Shown: one piece after another, positions 9,003 to 19,179 of the stretch
Layout: each line of letters begins with the position of its first letter
Numbering within the stretch: the stretch's first letter is position 1
Origin: Rhodanobacter sp. MP7CTX1
Lineage (GTDB): Bacteria; Pseudomonadota; Gammaproteobacteria; Xanthomonadales; Rhodanobacteraceae
Direction of reading: 5' to 3'
DNA length: 64,000 nt
Assembly: GCF_014205795.1 (NCBI RefSeq)
Contig: NZ_JACHCN010000015.1
Location: 55,316-119,315, forward strand
Program-made: the position numbers and the translations under genes
Notes under the pieces: model-generated
What the model saw: only the letters and a program-made list of their open reading frames with translations
Databases searched by the model: none
Told to the model about the DNA's origin: nothing

Positions 9003-9045
9003 AAAAAAGGCCGGAACCCTTGATATAGCTAGGTTTGCCGGCCTT
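9003..9045 (-). terminator. Rho-independent terminator downstream of tRNA-Thr
   Basis: On the minus strand AAGGCCGG and CCGGCCTT form a stem, extended by AACC/GGTT, and are followed by a T-run. It would end transcripts coming from the tRNA gene before they enter the integrase gene. Confidence 0.75.
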
Positions 9046-9070
9046 CATTGGACTACTTTAGAGCTATAAA

Positions 9071-9146
9071 TGGTGCCGGAAATAGGAATCGAACCTACGA
9101 CCTACGCATTACGAATGCGCCGCTCTACCAACTGAGCTATTCCGGC
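9071..9146 (-). tRNA. tRNA-Thr (anticodon CGT)
   Basis: The minus strand folds as a 76-nt cloverleaf including an encoded CCA end. The acceptor arms are GCCGGAA and TTCCGGC with discriminator A. The D-arm contains AGCTCAGTTGGTAGAGC, the anticodon loop is TTCGTAA with anticodon CGT (reads ACG), and the T-arm has GGTTCGATTCC. The 3' end borders the island, making this the likely integration target restored by the incoming element. Confidence 0.97.
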
Positions 9147-9287
9147 AAACAGCCGCTGATTTTACGGTGCGGCACGTGATGGTGCAAGCGATGTTGCTGC
9201 GCCAATGGCAGCGGGAAGTCTATCCGGGGGCGGATGCACAGCCCGTGGACCGCCGTGCACGCGTTTGTGTCCGCGCTGAATGCCGGA

Positions 9288-10253
9288 TCAGATGCTCGCC
9301 GACGTGGTGCCACCGCCGACCATGCGCAGCTCTTTCGGCAACGCGAACGTGATGGTTTCCGGTTCGCCATCCAGCTCGCGCACCTCACCGGCACCCCATG
9401 ACTGCAGGCGGGCGATCACGTCGCGCACGAGCTTTTCCGGGGCCGACGCGCCTGCGGTGAGGCCGATATGGCTGACGCCATCGAGCCAGCTACGCTCGAT
9501 GTGCTCGGCGCCGTCGATCAGGAATGAGCGAACGCCCTGCTTCTCGGCCAACTCGCGCAAACGGTTGGAATTGGAGCTATTGACCGAGCCGACCACCAAC
9601 ATCAGGTCGACCGCGTCGGCGAGCCGGCGCACGGCATCCTGGCGGTTCTGCGTGGCGTAGCAGATGTCGTCCTTGCGCGGACCCTCGATGTCGGGAAACT
9701 TTGCACGCAGCGATTCGATGATCGCCTTGGTGTCGTCCACCGATAGCGTGGTCTGGGTGACGTAGGAGAGCTGGTGCGGAAACTTCGGTACCAGCCGGGT
9801 CACGCAATCGATGGATTCAACCAGCAGGATTTCGCCGGCGCTGGCAGGATTCCACTGACCCATGGTGCCTTCGACTTCCGGATGCCCGGCATGACCGATC
9901 AGCACCACGCTGCGGCCGATACGGCCGAGCCGGGCCACTTCCATATGGACCTTGGTGACCAGCGGACAGGTGGCATCGAACACTTTGAGATGGCGCTGCT
10001 CGGCCTCCTCGCGTACCGCCTGCGACACGCCATGGGCGCTGAAGATCACCGTGGCGCCATCGGGTACTTCATGCAACTCCTCGACGAACACCGCACCGTT
10101 GGCGCGCAGCTTGTCGACCACGTAGCGATTGTGCACCACCTCGTGCCGCACGTAGATCGGAGCGCCCCAGGACTCCAGCGCGCGCTCGACGATGGCGATG
10201 GCGCGATCGACGCCGGCGCAGAATCCACGGGGGTTGGCGAGCAGGATGTCCAC
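9288..10253 (-). CDS. ispH: 4-hydroxy-3-methylbut-2-enyl diphosphate reductase IspH (LytB)
   Basis: A 321-residue cytosolic iron-sulfur enzyme of the last step of the MEP isoprenoid pathway, converting HMBPP to IPP and DMAPP. The three cluster ligands are in place: C12 (RGFCAG), C96 (DATCPL) and C198 ([10 protein letters not shown]), as are His41 (EVVHN) and the SNSNRLRE substrate motif. Length is normal. It is the last gene of the murJ-ribF-ileS-lspA-ispH series, all on the minus strand, and lies just upstream of the tRNA-Thr gene. Confidence 0.97.
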   Translation of the reverse strand: MDILLANPRGFCAGVDRAIAIVERALESWGAPIYVRHEVVHNRYVVDKLRANGAVFVEELHEVPDGATVIFSAHGVSQAVREEAEQRHLKVFDATCPLVTKVHMEVARLGRIGRSVVLIGHAGHPEVEGTMGQWNPASAGEILLVESIDCVTRLVPKFPHQLSYVTQTTLSVDDTKAIIESLRAKFPDIEGPRKDDICYATQNRQDAVRRLADAVDLMLVVGSVNSSNSNRLRELAEKQGVRSFLIDGAEHIERSWLDGVSHIGLTAGASAPEKLVRDVIARLQSWGAGEVRELDGEPETITFALPKELRMVGGGTTSASI

Positions 10254-10381
10254 AACTGACCTCAGCGAAATCTCGAACAGGAACCGTCACCCCGGTGACG
10301 GCAGGGGCCCGGTGACTCGATCAACAGCAATTCGACCAGCATGGCAACTGACGATCGGGTTCGCTGTTGAAACGCGCTTCC

Positions 10382-10410
10382 GGCCCGCGCCCCTTTTTGG
10401 GGTGCGCCGG
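10382..10410 (-). terminator. GC-rich hairpin between lspA and ispH
   Basis: GCGCCCC and GGGG(T)GCGC face each other around TTTTT just after the lspA stop codon. A second hairpin, CCGTCACC/GGTGACGG, lies at 10284-10301 closer to ispH. Neither has a T-run after it, so they may only weaken transcription or protect RNA ends. Confidence 0.35.
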
Positions 10411-10427
10411 ATAACGAGAGACCCGAA

Positions 10428-10940
10428 TTATCGCACGCTGCCCGCGGGCTTGCCGGCGGCGTTGCCAGCAAACATGCCAAAGGCAATCAGCATCACGGCA
10501 CCGACGGTGATGCCGCAGTCGGCGAGATTGAACACCGGGTAGCTCCACTGCCGGAAATACACCTGGATGAAGTCGGTGACCTGGGCTGCATGCAGACGAT
10601 CGATCAAATTGCCGACGGCGCCGCCAATGATCATCGCCAGCGGCATGCCCGTGCGCCAGTCACGCCGCGGCGTGCGCGCCAGCCACACCACCAGCATGCT
10701 GCTGATCACCAGCGCCAGCGCCACGAAAAACCAGCGTTGCCAGCCAGTACCGCTTGCCAGAAAACTGAACGCCGCACCCGTGTTGAACGCCAGCGTCCAG
10801 TTCAAAAAACCTGGAATCACCGGATGCGGCAGGCCCACCGGCGGCAATGCCTGCAGTGCCCAAACCTTGCTGAGCTGGTCGAGCACGATGACGGCGGCGG
10901 AAAGCCACAGCCAGATGAGTGCGTTAGGTTTAATGGACAT
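10428..10940 (-). CDS. lspA: Lipoprotein signal peptidase LspA (signal peptidase II)
   Basis: A 170-residue inner membrane aspartyl protease that removes signal peptides from prolipoproteins. Four hydrophobic segments are visible, and the catalytic aspartates D114 (GNLIDRL) and D141 (FNLADCGIT) match the family positions exactly. I chose MSIKPNA because the upstream frame extension of 61 residues is Arg/Pro-rich and unlike the family. It follows ileS by about 125 bases that contain a dispersed hairpin repeat. Confidence 0.95.
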   Translation of the reverse strand: MSIKPNALIWLWLSAAVIVLDQLSKVWALQALPPVGLPHPVIPGFLNWTLAFNTGAAFSFLASGTGWQRWFFVALALVISSMLVVWLARTPRRDWRTGMPLAMIIGGAVGNLIDRLHAAQVTDFIQVYFRQWSYPVFNLADCGITVGAVMLIAFGMFAGNAAGKPAGSVR

Positions 10941-11020
10941 TGGGCTGAGGGGCTCGGGGATAGGCAACTTGGCGATTTGGTTGATGAGGCGATTGATTGC
11001 AGCTTCAGGGGTCGGAGCAT

Positions 11021-11061
11021 CCGCTTTTCTCCTCCCCTGCTTGCAGGGGAGGGAGCACAGC
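11021..11061. repeat. Dispersed hairpin repeat (CCTCCCCTGC family), copy 1
   Basis: CCTCCCCTGC-TT-GCAGGGGAGG forms a perfect 10-bp hairpin. The flanks, a CCGCTTTTCT side and a GGAGCACAGC side, recur in inverted orientation at 28406-28449, so this is a dispersed element and not just a terminator. A related pair is at 39401-39503. Confidence 0.6.
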
Positions 11062-11065
11062 CAGA

Positions 11066-13927
11066 TCAGAACCAACGGCGATCTTCGCCCGGGCCTTCGA
11101 TATTGCCGATGCAGCGACCGCACAACTCCGGATGTTCTGCATGGCTACCGACGTCGTCGCGACGATGCCAGCAGCGTACACATTTGAGGGCGCTGCTGAC
11201 GCTGGCGGACACCCACACTTCGGCGCCGTCCAATTCCACTTTCACAGCATCATCCGGGCGAGCGTCCAACGACGCGAAGTGCAAATCGGAGACGATGAAG
11301 AAGAAGCGCAGTTCAACAGCAGCCTCGGCAAAACGCGCCTGAGTCGCTGTGTCGGCATAGATCATCAGTTTCGCTTCCAGCGCCGCACCGATCTGCTCGG
11401 CCTTGCGCATGCCTTCAAGCACGCGCGAGGCAGTGTCGCGGATAGCCAGCAACTCGGCCCAGTAACGACGCTGATCCGGCGACGCCTGCGCGGCGGCCAA
11501 GCCGTCATACCAGGTTTCGAACAGCACGCTGTCGCCGCGTTCGCCCGGCAACTGCTGCCAGATTTCTTCGGCAGTGAAGCTCAGCACCGGTGCCAGCCAG
11601 CGCACCAGGGCTTCGGCGATGCGGTACATCGCGCTCTGCGCACTGCGCCGTCCGCGGCTGTCAGTCGGCATGGTGTAGAGCCGATCCTTGGTGATATCCA
11701 GGTACAGCGCGCCGAGCTCGTTGGTGCAGAAGTTCTGCACGCGCGCCACGATCTCCGGAAAATCGTAGCGCTCATACGCGGCCAGCACGGCCTGCTGAAC
11801 GTCATACGCCTGCTGGATGGCCCATTGATCGAGCAACAGGCTGTCCGCCACCGGCAGCAGGTGCCTGGTCGGATCGAAGCCATCCAGATTGCCGAGCAGG
11901 AAGCGCGCGGTATTGCGGATGCGCCGATAACTGTCGGAGACGCGCTTGAGGATCTCGTCGGAAACGGTCATCTCGTTGCGGTAGTCGGCCGAGGCTACCC
12001 ATAGCCGCAATACGTCCGCGCCCAGGTTGTCCATCACCTTCTGCGGCGCGACCACGTTGCCAAGCGACTTGGACATCTTGCGGCCATTCGCATCAACCGC
12101 GAAACCATGCGTAAGCACGTCGTCGTAGGGTGCGTGACCGTGAATCGCGGACGAAGTCAGCAGGGACGACTGGAACCAGCCTCGATGCTGATCGGAGCCT
12201 TCCAGATACATCACCTTGTACTGCCCGGCCGCGCCCTGCTGCAGCTCCGGCCGCTGGCCGATCACGGCGTAGTGCGTCACGCCCGAATCGAACCAGACGT
12301 CCAGCACGTCGGTGACTTTCTCGTAATCCTTCGCCTGATCGCCGAGTAGCTCGGCCGCATCCAGTGCGAACCACGCATCGACGCCACCCTGCTCCACTTT
12401 CTTTGCGACCTGCTCCAGCAGCGCGACGGAATCCGGATGCGGTTCCTGCGTGGCTTTGTGGATGAACAACGCAATCGGCACGCCCCAGGTGCGCTGACGC
12501 GAGATGCACCAATCCGGTCGCCCGGCGACCATCCCGGCGATGCGTTCCTCACCCCAGCCCGGCACCCAGCGCACGTCCTTGATCGCGTTCAGCGCGGTTT
12601 CGCGCAGCTTCGCCTGCTCCATGCTGATAAACCACTGCGGCGTCGTGCGGTAGATCACCGGCGTCTTGTGGCGCCAGCAATGCGGGTAACTGTGCTCGAT
12701 CTTCGCGAACGCGAGCAGCGCGCCGCGTTGGCGCAGCAGATCCACGATCGCGTCGTTGGCCTTCCAGACATGCAGGCCGGCCAGTTCAACGCCGTCGGCA
12801 GCCGGAGTGTCCGCGCGGAAGGTGCCACGCGACTCGATGTAGTTGAGTATGTCGATACCGTGCTGGCGCGCCACCACGAAATCCTCGACACCATGATCGG
12901 GCGAGGTATGCACCGCGCCGGTGCCGTCTTCGGCCGAGACGTGCTCACCGAGAATCACCGGCACCACGCGCGGATAGAACGGATGCTGCAACGACGTGCC
13001 GTCCAGTGCCTGGCCAGCTGCATGGCCGAATACCGTTGCCTGCTCAAGACCATAGCGTTGCGCGACCTTGTCGACCAAGGCGCTGGCGACGACCAGCAAA
13101 ACGCGCCGACCATCGCGCGAGGGACCCTCAATCAACGCGTACTCAAGATCGGCGCCGAGCGATACCGCCTGGCTCTCCGGCAACGTCCATGGCGTGGTTG
13201 TCCAGATCGGCACAGCGACGATCGCATCGCCCGCATCCACGCCGAACTTCCCGGCCAAGGCCGCGGCATCAATGGCGTCATACGCGACATCGACGGCAGG
13301 CGAGACCTTGTCGGCGTATTCGATCTCCGCCTCGGCCAGCGCCGAGCCGCAATCGAAGCACCAGAACACCGGCTTCGCACCACGCACCACATGGCCATTC
13401 GCGACGATGCGCGCCAGGGCGCGCAGCATGTCGGCCTCGTAGCTGAAATCCATCGTGCGGTACGGCCGCTGCCAGTCACCGAGAACACCCAGTCGCTTGA
13501 AATCGGTGCGCTGAGCATCGACCTGCTCGGCCGCGTACTCGCGACATTTCTGTCGGAATGCAGCGGCGTCGAGTTTGTCGCCCGGCTTGCCGAATTTCTT
13601 CTCCACCGCGATCTCGATCGGCAGGCCGTGACAATCCCAGCCCGGCACATACGGCGCGCGATGACCCGACAGCAACTTCGACTTGACTGTGATGTCCTTG
13701 AGGATCTTGTTGACCGCGTGGCCGATATGGATCGAGCCGTTCGCGTACGGCGGACCGTCATGCAACACGAACACCTTGTCGCGACCGGCCGTCAGCAACT
13801 GAATCTGCGCATAGCGATCAATCCGCTCCCACTCGGCCAGCCAATTTGGCTCGCGCTTGGGGAGGTCGCCGCGCATCGGAAAATCCGTCTGCGGCAAGTT
13901 GATCGTGCTCTTGTAGTCGTGGGTCAT
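11066..13927 (-). CDS. ileS: Isoleucyl-tRNA synthetase
   Basis: A 953-residue class I aminoacyl-tRNA synthetase charging tRNA-Ile. HIGH is at 67-70 and KMSKS at 617-621. The CP1 editing domain includes [13 protein letters not shown] (243-255) and [12 protein letters not shown] (335-346). The C-terminus has the zinc-binding CVRCW...CGRC motif of bacterial IleRS. Length is typical of the gammaproteobacterial form. It lies between ribF and lspA, the usual order in this group. Confidence 0.98.
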   Translation of the reverse strand: MTHDYKSTINLPQTDFPMRGDLPKREPNWLAEWERIDRYAQIQLLTAGRDKVFVLHDGPPYANGSIHIGHAVNKILKDITVKSKLLSGHRAPYVPGWDCHGLPIEIAVEKKFGKPGDKLDAAAFRQKCREYAAEQVDAQRTDFKRLGVLGDWQRPYRTMDFSYEADMLRALARIVANGHVVRGAKPVFWCFDCGSALAEAEIEYADKVSPAVDVAYDAIDAAALAGKFGVDAGDAIVAVPIWTTTPWTLPESQAVSLGADLEYALIEGPSRDGRRVLLVVASALVDKVAQRYGLEQATVFGHAAGQALDGTSLQHPFYPRVVPVILGEHVSAEDGTGAVHTSPDHGVEDFVVARQHGIDILNYIESRGTFRADTPAADGVELAGLHVWKANDAIVDLLRQRGALLAFAKIEHSYPHCWRHKTPVIYRTTPQWFISMEQAKLRETALNAIKDVRWVPGWGEERIAGMVAGRPDWCISRQRTWGVPIALFIHKATQEPHPDSVALLEQVAKKVEQGGVDAWFALDAAELLGDQAKDYEKVTDVLDVWFDSGVTHYAVIGQRPELQQGAAGQYKVMYLEGSDQHRGWFQSSLLTSSAIHGHAPYDDVLTHGFAVDANGRKMSKSLGNVVAPQKVMDNLGADVLRLWVASADYRNEMTVSDEILKRVSDSYRRIRNTARFLLGNLDGFDPTRHLLPVADSLLLDQWAIQQAYDVQQAVLAAYERYDFPEIVARVQNFCTNELGALYLDITKDRLYTMPTDSRGRRSAQSAMYRIAEALVRWLAPVLSFTAEEIWQQLPGERGDSVLFETWYDGLAAAQASPDQRRYWAELLAIRDTASRVLEGMRKAEQIGAALEAKLMIYADTATQARFAEAAVELRFFFIVSDLHFASLDARPDDAVKVELDGAEVWVSASVSSALKCVRCWHRRDDVGSHAEHPELCGRCIGNIEGPGEDRRWF

Positions 13928-14027
13928 TGCTTGGATGCCATTGCTAAACTGTTGTCACCCGCCATCAGCGGGCAAAGACATGGGAAGTTAGTGGATTTTT
14001 GCCCGTACCGGAATGCCTGCGATCGAC

Positions 14028-14981
14028 TCACGCCTCGACCAGGCGGGAATTCATTCCCAGCAGTTCGCGCGCCATGCGGGCATCGAGATTCATCTGCGCC
14101 TTGAGTGCCTCCAGCCCGTCGAACTTCATTTCGTCGCGCAATTTGGCCACGAACTGCACCGCCATGCGCTGGCCGTACAGATCGCCTTCGAAATCAAACA
14201 AATGCACTTCCAGCAGCGGTTCGCTGACCTCGTTCACGGTCGGTCGTACGCCGAGGCTGGCCACACCCGGCCAGCTGCACTCGCCCTCGCCCAGCCCCAC
14301 GCGCACGGCGAAGATGCCATGCACCGGACTGACCCGCTGCTGCAGATGGATGTTGGCGGTGGGGAAGCCCAGCGTGCGGCCGAGCTGATTGCCGTATTCC
14401 ACCTTGCCATCAATCACGAACGGCCGCCCGAGCAGCGGCTCGGCGCCGGAAAATTCGCCAGCGGCCAGCAGCATGCGGGCACGGCTGGCCGAGACGCGGG
14501 CGCCATCGAAATGCACCGGCGGCATCGTGCAGGCGACAAAACCTAGCTGCGCGCCCATCCGCTCCAGCAAAGCGACATCGCCACCGCGCTTGTGGCCGAA
14601 ACGAAAGTCACTGCCCACCCATACTTCACGCGTCGCCAACCGATCCACCAACACGCGCTGCACGAAGTCCTCGGCCGACATCGCCGTCAACGCCGTGTTG
14701 AAGCGCAGCAACAGGGCCTGCTCTATGCCGGCTGCGGCAAAACCCCGGAGTTTTTCGCGTACGCTGGACAACCGCGGTACCGGCGATGCTGAAAAGAAGG
14801 CGCGTGGCAGCGGCTCGAAACTCACCACAACCGGGCTGCAGCCGAGCGCCTGCGCACGCACGCGCACCTGCGTCAGCAACGCCTGGTGTCCGCGATGCAG
14901 GCCATCGAATGCGCCAACAGCGATCACACTACCGCTGGGCGCCAGACAAGGGCCCGCGAGATCTCTGGAAAGTCTCATCAT
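14028..14981 (-). CDS. ribF: Bifunctional riboflavin kinase/FAD synthetase RibF
   Basis: About 317 residues. It phosphorylates riboflavin to FMN and adenylates FMN to FAD in the cytosol. The N-terminal nucleotidyl transferase domain has GAFDGLHRGHQAL, the HxGH-type nucleotide binding motif. The C-terminal flavokinase domain has GRTLGFPTANI and EVHLFDFEGDLYGQ. Two adjacent ATGs (14981 and 14978) are possible starts. The longer frame to 15083 overlaps murJ by 41 bases and is unlikely. The gap to ileS is about 100 bases. Confidence 0.95.
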   Translation of the reverse strand: MMRLSRDLAGPCLAPSGSVIAVGAFDGLHRGHQALLTQVRVRAQALGCSPVVVSFEPLPRAFFSASPVPRLSSVREKLRGFAAAGIEQALLLRFNTALTAMSAEDFVQRVLVDRLATREVWVGSDFRFGHKRGGDVALLERMGAQLGFVACTMPPVHFDGARVSASRARMLLAAGEFSGAEPLLGRPFVIDGKVEYGNQLGRTLGFPTANIHLQQRVSPVHGIFAVRVGLGEGECSWPGVASLGVRPTVNEVSEPLLEVHLFDFEGDLYGQRMAVQFVAKLRDEMKFDGLEALKAQMNLDARMARELLGMNSRLVEA

Positions 14982-15042
14982 GGCGTGAGTATAACGGGCG
15001 CCACGGCCATGCCCAGAGCGTACCGGCGGCGCCCCGGCAAGA

Positions 15043-16650
15043 TCAGACAGCGCGCAGGTCGCGCAGGCGAAAACCACCGGCAAACAAGCCGCCCACGTAG
15101 GCCACCGAGCCAGCGATCACCAGTGCGGACAGATGCCAGACCCGGGTGAACACCGACACGCCTACCCAGTCCGGCCACAGCCAGCGGCCAAGCAACAGCA
15201 CGGCCACCATCACCGCGCAGGCGATCGCCAGGCGCAGCCAGTGCCTGGCCCAGCCAGGTTCGCGCTGATACACGCCTGCGCGCTTCAACCAGCGCCATAG
15301 CAGAACGAAGTTGACGTAACTCGACAGCGTGCTCGCGATCGCCAGTCCCACATGCAGGCCCGGCACCTTGGAGATGCCGTCCAGCAGGCTGCCCTGCTTC
15401 AGTGCCGGCGATGCCCACAGTTCGTACAGCAGCACGATGAAGATGGCGTTGAACACCATGTTGGCCACCAGCGACGCCACGCCGGCCCGCACCGGCGTGC
15501 GGGTGTCCTGGCGCGAATAGAACGCCGGCAGCACCACTTTGACCAGCGCGAATGCCGGCAACCCGCAACTGAGCGCGATGATCGACAGCGTCGACATGTG
15601 CGCATCGAACGCCGTGTAGTGCCCGTTCTGGAACAAGGTGTCCACCAGCGGCCCGGCCAGCAGCAGCAGCGCAAACATCGCCGGCAGAGCAATCAGCAGG
15701 GTCAGGCGCAAACCCCAGTCCAGCGCCCTGGAGAATCCGGCCCGGTCCGTGCCGACGTGATGCCGCGACAGCGCCGGCAGAATCACTGTGCCCAGCGCCA
15801 CCCCGAACACGCCCAGCGGCAGCTCAAGGAAGCGGGTCGACTGCCAAAGCCAGGTCTGCGAGCCGGTCACCAGCAGTGAAATCACCACTGTATCCAGCAG
15901 CAGATTGAGCTGCGCCACCGAGGAGCCAAAAAGGGTCGGCACCATCAGCCGCATGATCCGGCGCACCTGCGGATGGTTCCAACCCCACCGCGGCATGCTG
16001 AGCAAATCAAGCTCACGCAGCGCCGGCAACAGAAACAGCAACTGCAGCACCCCAGCCAGCAGCACCGCCCAGCCCATCGCCATGATCGGCGTATGCAGGC
16101 GCGGCGCCAGCCACAGCGCCCCGACCACCATGCATATGTTGAGGATCACCGGCGCCAGCGCCGGCAGTGCAAAACGGTGGAAGCTGTTCAAAGCGCCGCC
16201 CGCCAACGCGGTCAGCGAAACAAAAAGGATGAAGGGGAAAGTCAGCCGCACCAGGTTGGTCGTGAGGTCGAACTTGTGCGGTTGATCGAGCGCACCCGGC
16301 GCAAACGTCCCAGCCACCTCGGGCGCAAAGATCAGACCCAGTGCGGTCACTACCAGCAATACGCCGCCGAGCGTACCGGCGACACGCGACAGCAACTGCT
16401 TCAGCTCTTCGTGGGTGCCGGTTTCCTTCACCTCGGTAAAGACCGGCACGAAGGCCGTCGAAAACGAGCCTTCGGCGAATAGCCTGCGCATGAAATTAGG
16501 GATACGGAACGCGATGACGAATGCGTCGGTGGCCGCATTGGCCCCGAACACGTGACTCATCGATATATCCCGCAACAGCCCGAGCACGCGCGAAATCATC
16601 GTCATGCTGCTGAACGAAAGCAGCCCGCGGAACATACTGGGAGACTTCAT
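15043..16650 (-). CDS. murJ: Lipid II flippase MurJ (MviN)
   Basis: A 535-residue polytopic inner membrane protein of the MOP superfamily with about 14 hydrophobic segments, moving lipid II to the periplasmic face. The conserved start region FSSMTMISRVLGLLRDI and the FRIPNFMRRLFAEGSFSTAF motif are present. Two start ATGs five codons apart are possible. murJ is commonly divergent from rpsT in gammaproteobacteria. Here an autotransporter gene lies between them. Confidence 0.96.
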   Translation of the reverse strand: MKSPSMFRGLLSFSSMTMISRVLGLLRDISMSHVFGANAATDAFVIAFRIPNFMRRLFAEGSFSTAFVPVFTEVKETGTHEELKQLLSRVAGTLGGVLLVVTALGLIFAPEVAGTFAPGALDQPHKFDLTTNLVRLTFPFILFVSLTALAGGALNSFHRFALPALAPVILNICMVVGALWLAPRLHTPIMAMGWAVLLAGVLQLLFLLPALRELDLLSMPRWGWNHPQVRRIMRLMVPTLFGSSVAQLNLLLDTVVISLLVTGSQTWLWQSTRFLELPLGVFGVALGTVILPALSRHHVGTDRAGFSRALDWGLRLTLLIALPAMFALLLLAGPLVDTLFQNGHYTAFDAHMSTLSIIALSCGLPAFALVKVVLPAFYSRQDTRTPVRAGVASLVANMVFNAIFIVLLYELWASPALKQGSLLDGISKVPGLHVGLAIASTLSSYVNFVLLWRWLKRAGVYQREPGWARHWLRLAIACAVMVAVLLLGRWLWPDWVGVSVFTRVWHLSALVIAGSVAYVGGLFAGGFRLRDLRAV

Positions 16651-16811
16651 GCGTCTGTAATACCCGACATTGCGAGGTCCCGAACCCGTTGGGACTCAAC
16701 GAGTTTGAGGAATTAGGGGGTTCTGCCTGGATCTTGGGGGTGCTTCAGGGCTTCACCTACCAATCCCTGTGTCCCCGCCCAACGTTTCAAGCCTCACCGC
16801 CTATTGTGAAG

Positions 16812-16836
16812 CAAAACGCCCTCCAGACGGAGGGCG
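16812..16836 (-). terminator. Rho-independent terminator of the autotransporter gene
   Basis: On the minus strand CGCCCTC-CGTCTG-GAGGGCG is followed by TTTTGC. It lies about 210 bases beyond the autotransporter stop codon. No other gene between 16651 and 17043 is convincing. Confidence 0.6.
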
Positions 16837-17043
16837 GGACGGTGACACTGAAAGGGCATTACAGGGCTGGCTTCGGGGCGTCTTCGCCCATGCAAGCGTC
16901 AGGCCGGGCACTTGCTCAAGAGGCTGCACTGCTAGATGCAAGCCTTCGGACATCAGACATGCCGAAGGCGTTTGTGGAGACGCATGAGATGCCGAGCGTC
17001 ATTCGCGGCACCACATGCACGGGTATTCCAGTGACGTTGGCTT

Positions 17044-19179
17044 TTACAAAAACAGGGTGAACTTGATCATTGCCTGACCAGCCCGGTAGCCATTGCCCCA
17101 CTGGTAGTCATAGTCGCCATTGACTGACCATGTCTTACCGCTGCCGAGTACAAGGCCGGCACCCACGTCATAGATCTCGCGCGCCGGCTTCACGCCAAGT
17201 ACTGTGAAATTCGGACCGCCAGCGGCGAAGGCTGCCGTATTGCTCATGGTGTCGTTGCCAAACGAATGCAGCCAATTCACATGCAGCTCGGGACTCAGAA
17301 CCTGCATGTCAGAGAGGATGAAGTCGTGCGCAATCTTTGCACCAAGGCCCGATTGGACAAGATCGTAGCTCTGCCCTCGGACATTGAGATCGACCAGGTT
17401 GCTGCCGGTTTCCGCGTAATGGTCGACATCCAGATGCGTGTACTGCAGCGTGGCGATCGGCGTGATGACGGTCTTTCCGTCACCGACGTAGAAGTGGTAA
17501 CCCGTGCTGCCAAACGCTGTGGCCTGATGGCCGCTGTAGTCCGATTGAGCCGTATTGTCGATGCCCGGGAATTCGACCCGGCGCGTGCCCATATAGTCGT
17601 CCAGTCCGTACACCACGGCTACATTGGCGAACCAGGGTCCCGGCGCATAACCAAGATAGGCGGTCGCCTGGTAGGAGTTGATGTTGCCCTGGCCGTCTGA
17701 CGCATTGGCGTCGAGATTTGACCGAGCGTACCTGACGCCTACACCCGCCGTTGTCGTCGTACTGAGCGGAACGTCGTAGTCGAGCATCGCCCCGAAACCT
17801 GACGAGTTGTAGCCCTCATACCCACCGGCATCGCTCTGCGAATTCGAGTAGCCGAAGGTAGCTCCCCACCAATGCGGGTGCGTATTAGTGGATTGGCAGA
17901 TGGCGTCTGAGTCATCCTGCGGCCGCAATCCACTGCGATTATCGGTCTGATCATTCGTGCCATTTTCGCCGCATGCCGCTTCGGATTCCTCCATATGCGA
18001 GGCCCAAACTTGCTGAAACTGCTGGGACGCGCGGTAACTTGTTTGCGGCAATGCGAGATTGGCCGCACCCGGCTGGAGCTGTGCCAATGCGCCGGCAACT
18101 TGCTGCGCTGACGGTAGCAGTGTGATTGCTGTCAACAGCGGCGTTGTTGCGGGCGTCAACGGCAGCGCGTCGACGACCGGTGCAATGATGGGGGCGACCG
18201 GATTTCCCACCGGATTCACCACCACCGCCAAGGGTACCTGCGTGGCAGTGATTTTAACGATGCCGTTGGCGGTGGGAGTTGCCGCGAAAAGATATCGCGT
18301 CGTGTTGCTTGTCGCGGTGACGGTGCTGCCGTTCGTGCCACTGGTGGCATCAACAATATTGAAGCTGCTGCCATTGACGATCGGCCCGGTGACATTCACG
18401 TTGACCTGCAGCGCGTTGCCGATGGTGGCGGCCCCTACCGGCACGATGTGCCCGTAGAGCGACTGGCTGAAGATTGTCGTGTTGATGGTTCCTGCCACCG
18501 GAATCGCAAAGGCGCCAGCCACGTTCAGGGTATTGGTGCCGAGCGTGTAATTTTCAGCTTTCACCTGGCCGGTGATCAGCGCATTGCCGCCGACGACATT
18601 GATCTGCTTGAGCCCGCTCGCCGCGCCGACGGCGCCATCCAGGATGCTGTTGTTGTTGAGCGTCAGCGTGCCTGTATCCGCGCCTGCCGTGTTGGTTATG
18701 GCGGCCTTCACGGTTTGACCGGCACCGACATTGATAAAGCCATCCCCGGCAAAGTCCATCGTCGAGCCGGTATTGCTGGTGAAACCACCGTTGAAATTGA
18801 CTGTGCCGGTGCCGAGAACAGAGAACGTTGTCGAGAAAACCGGACCGCTAAAGGTCACCGTATTTCCCGCAGTGCCAGCGCCGATGTTGAGGAAGGTCGT
18901 TCCTGTTGTACCGACGAATCCAGTGACCAGGGAGCTGTCGTTGAACACGATATTCGCGGTATTGGCGGCATTGGTCGTGATGGCACCGCCGGGATCGTTG
19001 CCTGTATTGATGTCCTGGCTCCCGACAGTCAGGGTGCCGGGACCCTGCGTATCGACACCGCTGGCAACACCGACCGGACCGACGACGCCAGGTAGCACCA
19101 CGACTTCGCGCGCTATCGCCAGCGGTAACCAGGCGACCATGGCTGAACCAAGGATGGGTACAAGAAGGATTCTTTTCAT
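17044..19179 (-). CDS. Autotransporter with C-terminal outer membrane beta-barrel
   Basis: About 711 residues. A Sec signal peptide (MKRILLVPILGSAMVAWLPL, cut near AIA-R) leads a passenger rich in Gly, Thr, Asn and Val with repeated short beta strands (NIGAGTAG, NVGAGQT, TLTLNNNSILDG), as in beta-helix type passengers. After a Pro/Val linker near residues 330-365 and a cysteine pair at about 425-445, the last 270 residues form the barrel with alternating aromatic strands. The final residues are KFTLFL. The substrate or ligand cannot be inferred. The start is chosen at the signal peptide, since the open frame extends 48 codons further with no family support. Confidence 0.85.
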   Translation of the reverse strand: MKRILLVPILGSAMVAWLPLAIAREVVVLPGVVGPVGVASGVDTQGPGTLTVGSQDINTGNDPGGAITTNAANTANIVFNDSSLVTGFVGTTGTTFLNIGAGTAGNTVTFSGPVFSTTFSVLGTGTVNFNGGFTSNTGSTMDFAGDGFINVGAGQTVKAAITNTAGADTGTLTLNNNSILDGAVGAASGLKQINVVGGNALITGQVKAENYTLGTNTLNVAGAFAIPVAGTINTTIFSQSLYGHIVPVGAATIGNALQVNVNVTGPIVNGSSFNIVDATSGTNGSTVTATSNTTRYLFAATPTANGIVKITATQVPLAVVVNPVGNPVAPIIAPVVDALPLTPATTPLLTAITLLPSAQQVAGALAQLQPGAANLALPQTSYRASQQFQQVWASHMEESEAACGENGTNDQTDNRSGLRPQDDSDAICQSTNTHPHWWGATFGYSNSQSDAGGYEGYNSSGFGAMLDYDVPLSTTTTAGVGVRYARSNLDANASDGQGNINSYQATAYLGYAPGPWFANVAVVYGLDDYMGTRRVEFPGIDNTAQSDYSGHQATAFGSTGYHFYVGDGKTVITPIATLQYTHLDVDHYAETGSNLVDLNVRGQSYDLVQSGLGAKIAHDFILSDMQVLSPELHVNWLHSFGNDTMSNTAAFAAGGPNFTVLGVKPAREIYDVGAGLVLGSGKTWSVNGDYDYQWGNGYRAGQAMIKFTLFL

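Larger units (their letters stand above)
1..9073. mobile_element. Integrated satellite-like island at tRNA-Thr (left end outside window)
   Basis: A tyrosine integrase gene points away from the 3' end of a tRNA-Thr gene that stays intact. It is followed by a coupled small gene, an AlpA-type regulator and a primase-helicase. This is the standard layout of P4-like satellites and phage-inducible islands. No capsid, tail, terminase or conjugation genes are seen. The right boundary is inferred to be the tRNA 3' end. I found no second copy of the tRNA 3' sequence in the window, so the other att site should lie to the left. Which cargo genes truly belong to the element is inference. Confidence 0.7.

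Noticed and set aside
1..9073. Complete prophage
   Set aside because: No capsid, portal, terminase, tail or lysis genes in the visible part; a satellite-like island is the better reading.
12437..14104. 555-codon open frame antisense to ileS
   Set aside because: A shadow of the ileS codon usage; its product is His/Arg/Gln-rich without family features, and ileS is certain.
14028..15083. Longer ribF start at 15083
   Set aside because: Would overlap murJ by 41 bases and adds 34 residues not found before the family start.
16689..17060. Open frame of 123 codons downstream of the autotransporter
   Set aside because: It covers the autotransporter terminator, has no ribosome binding site and no protein-like composition.
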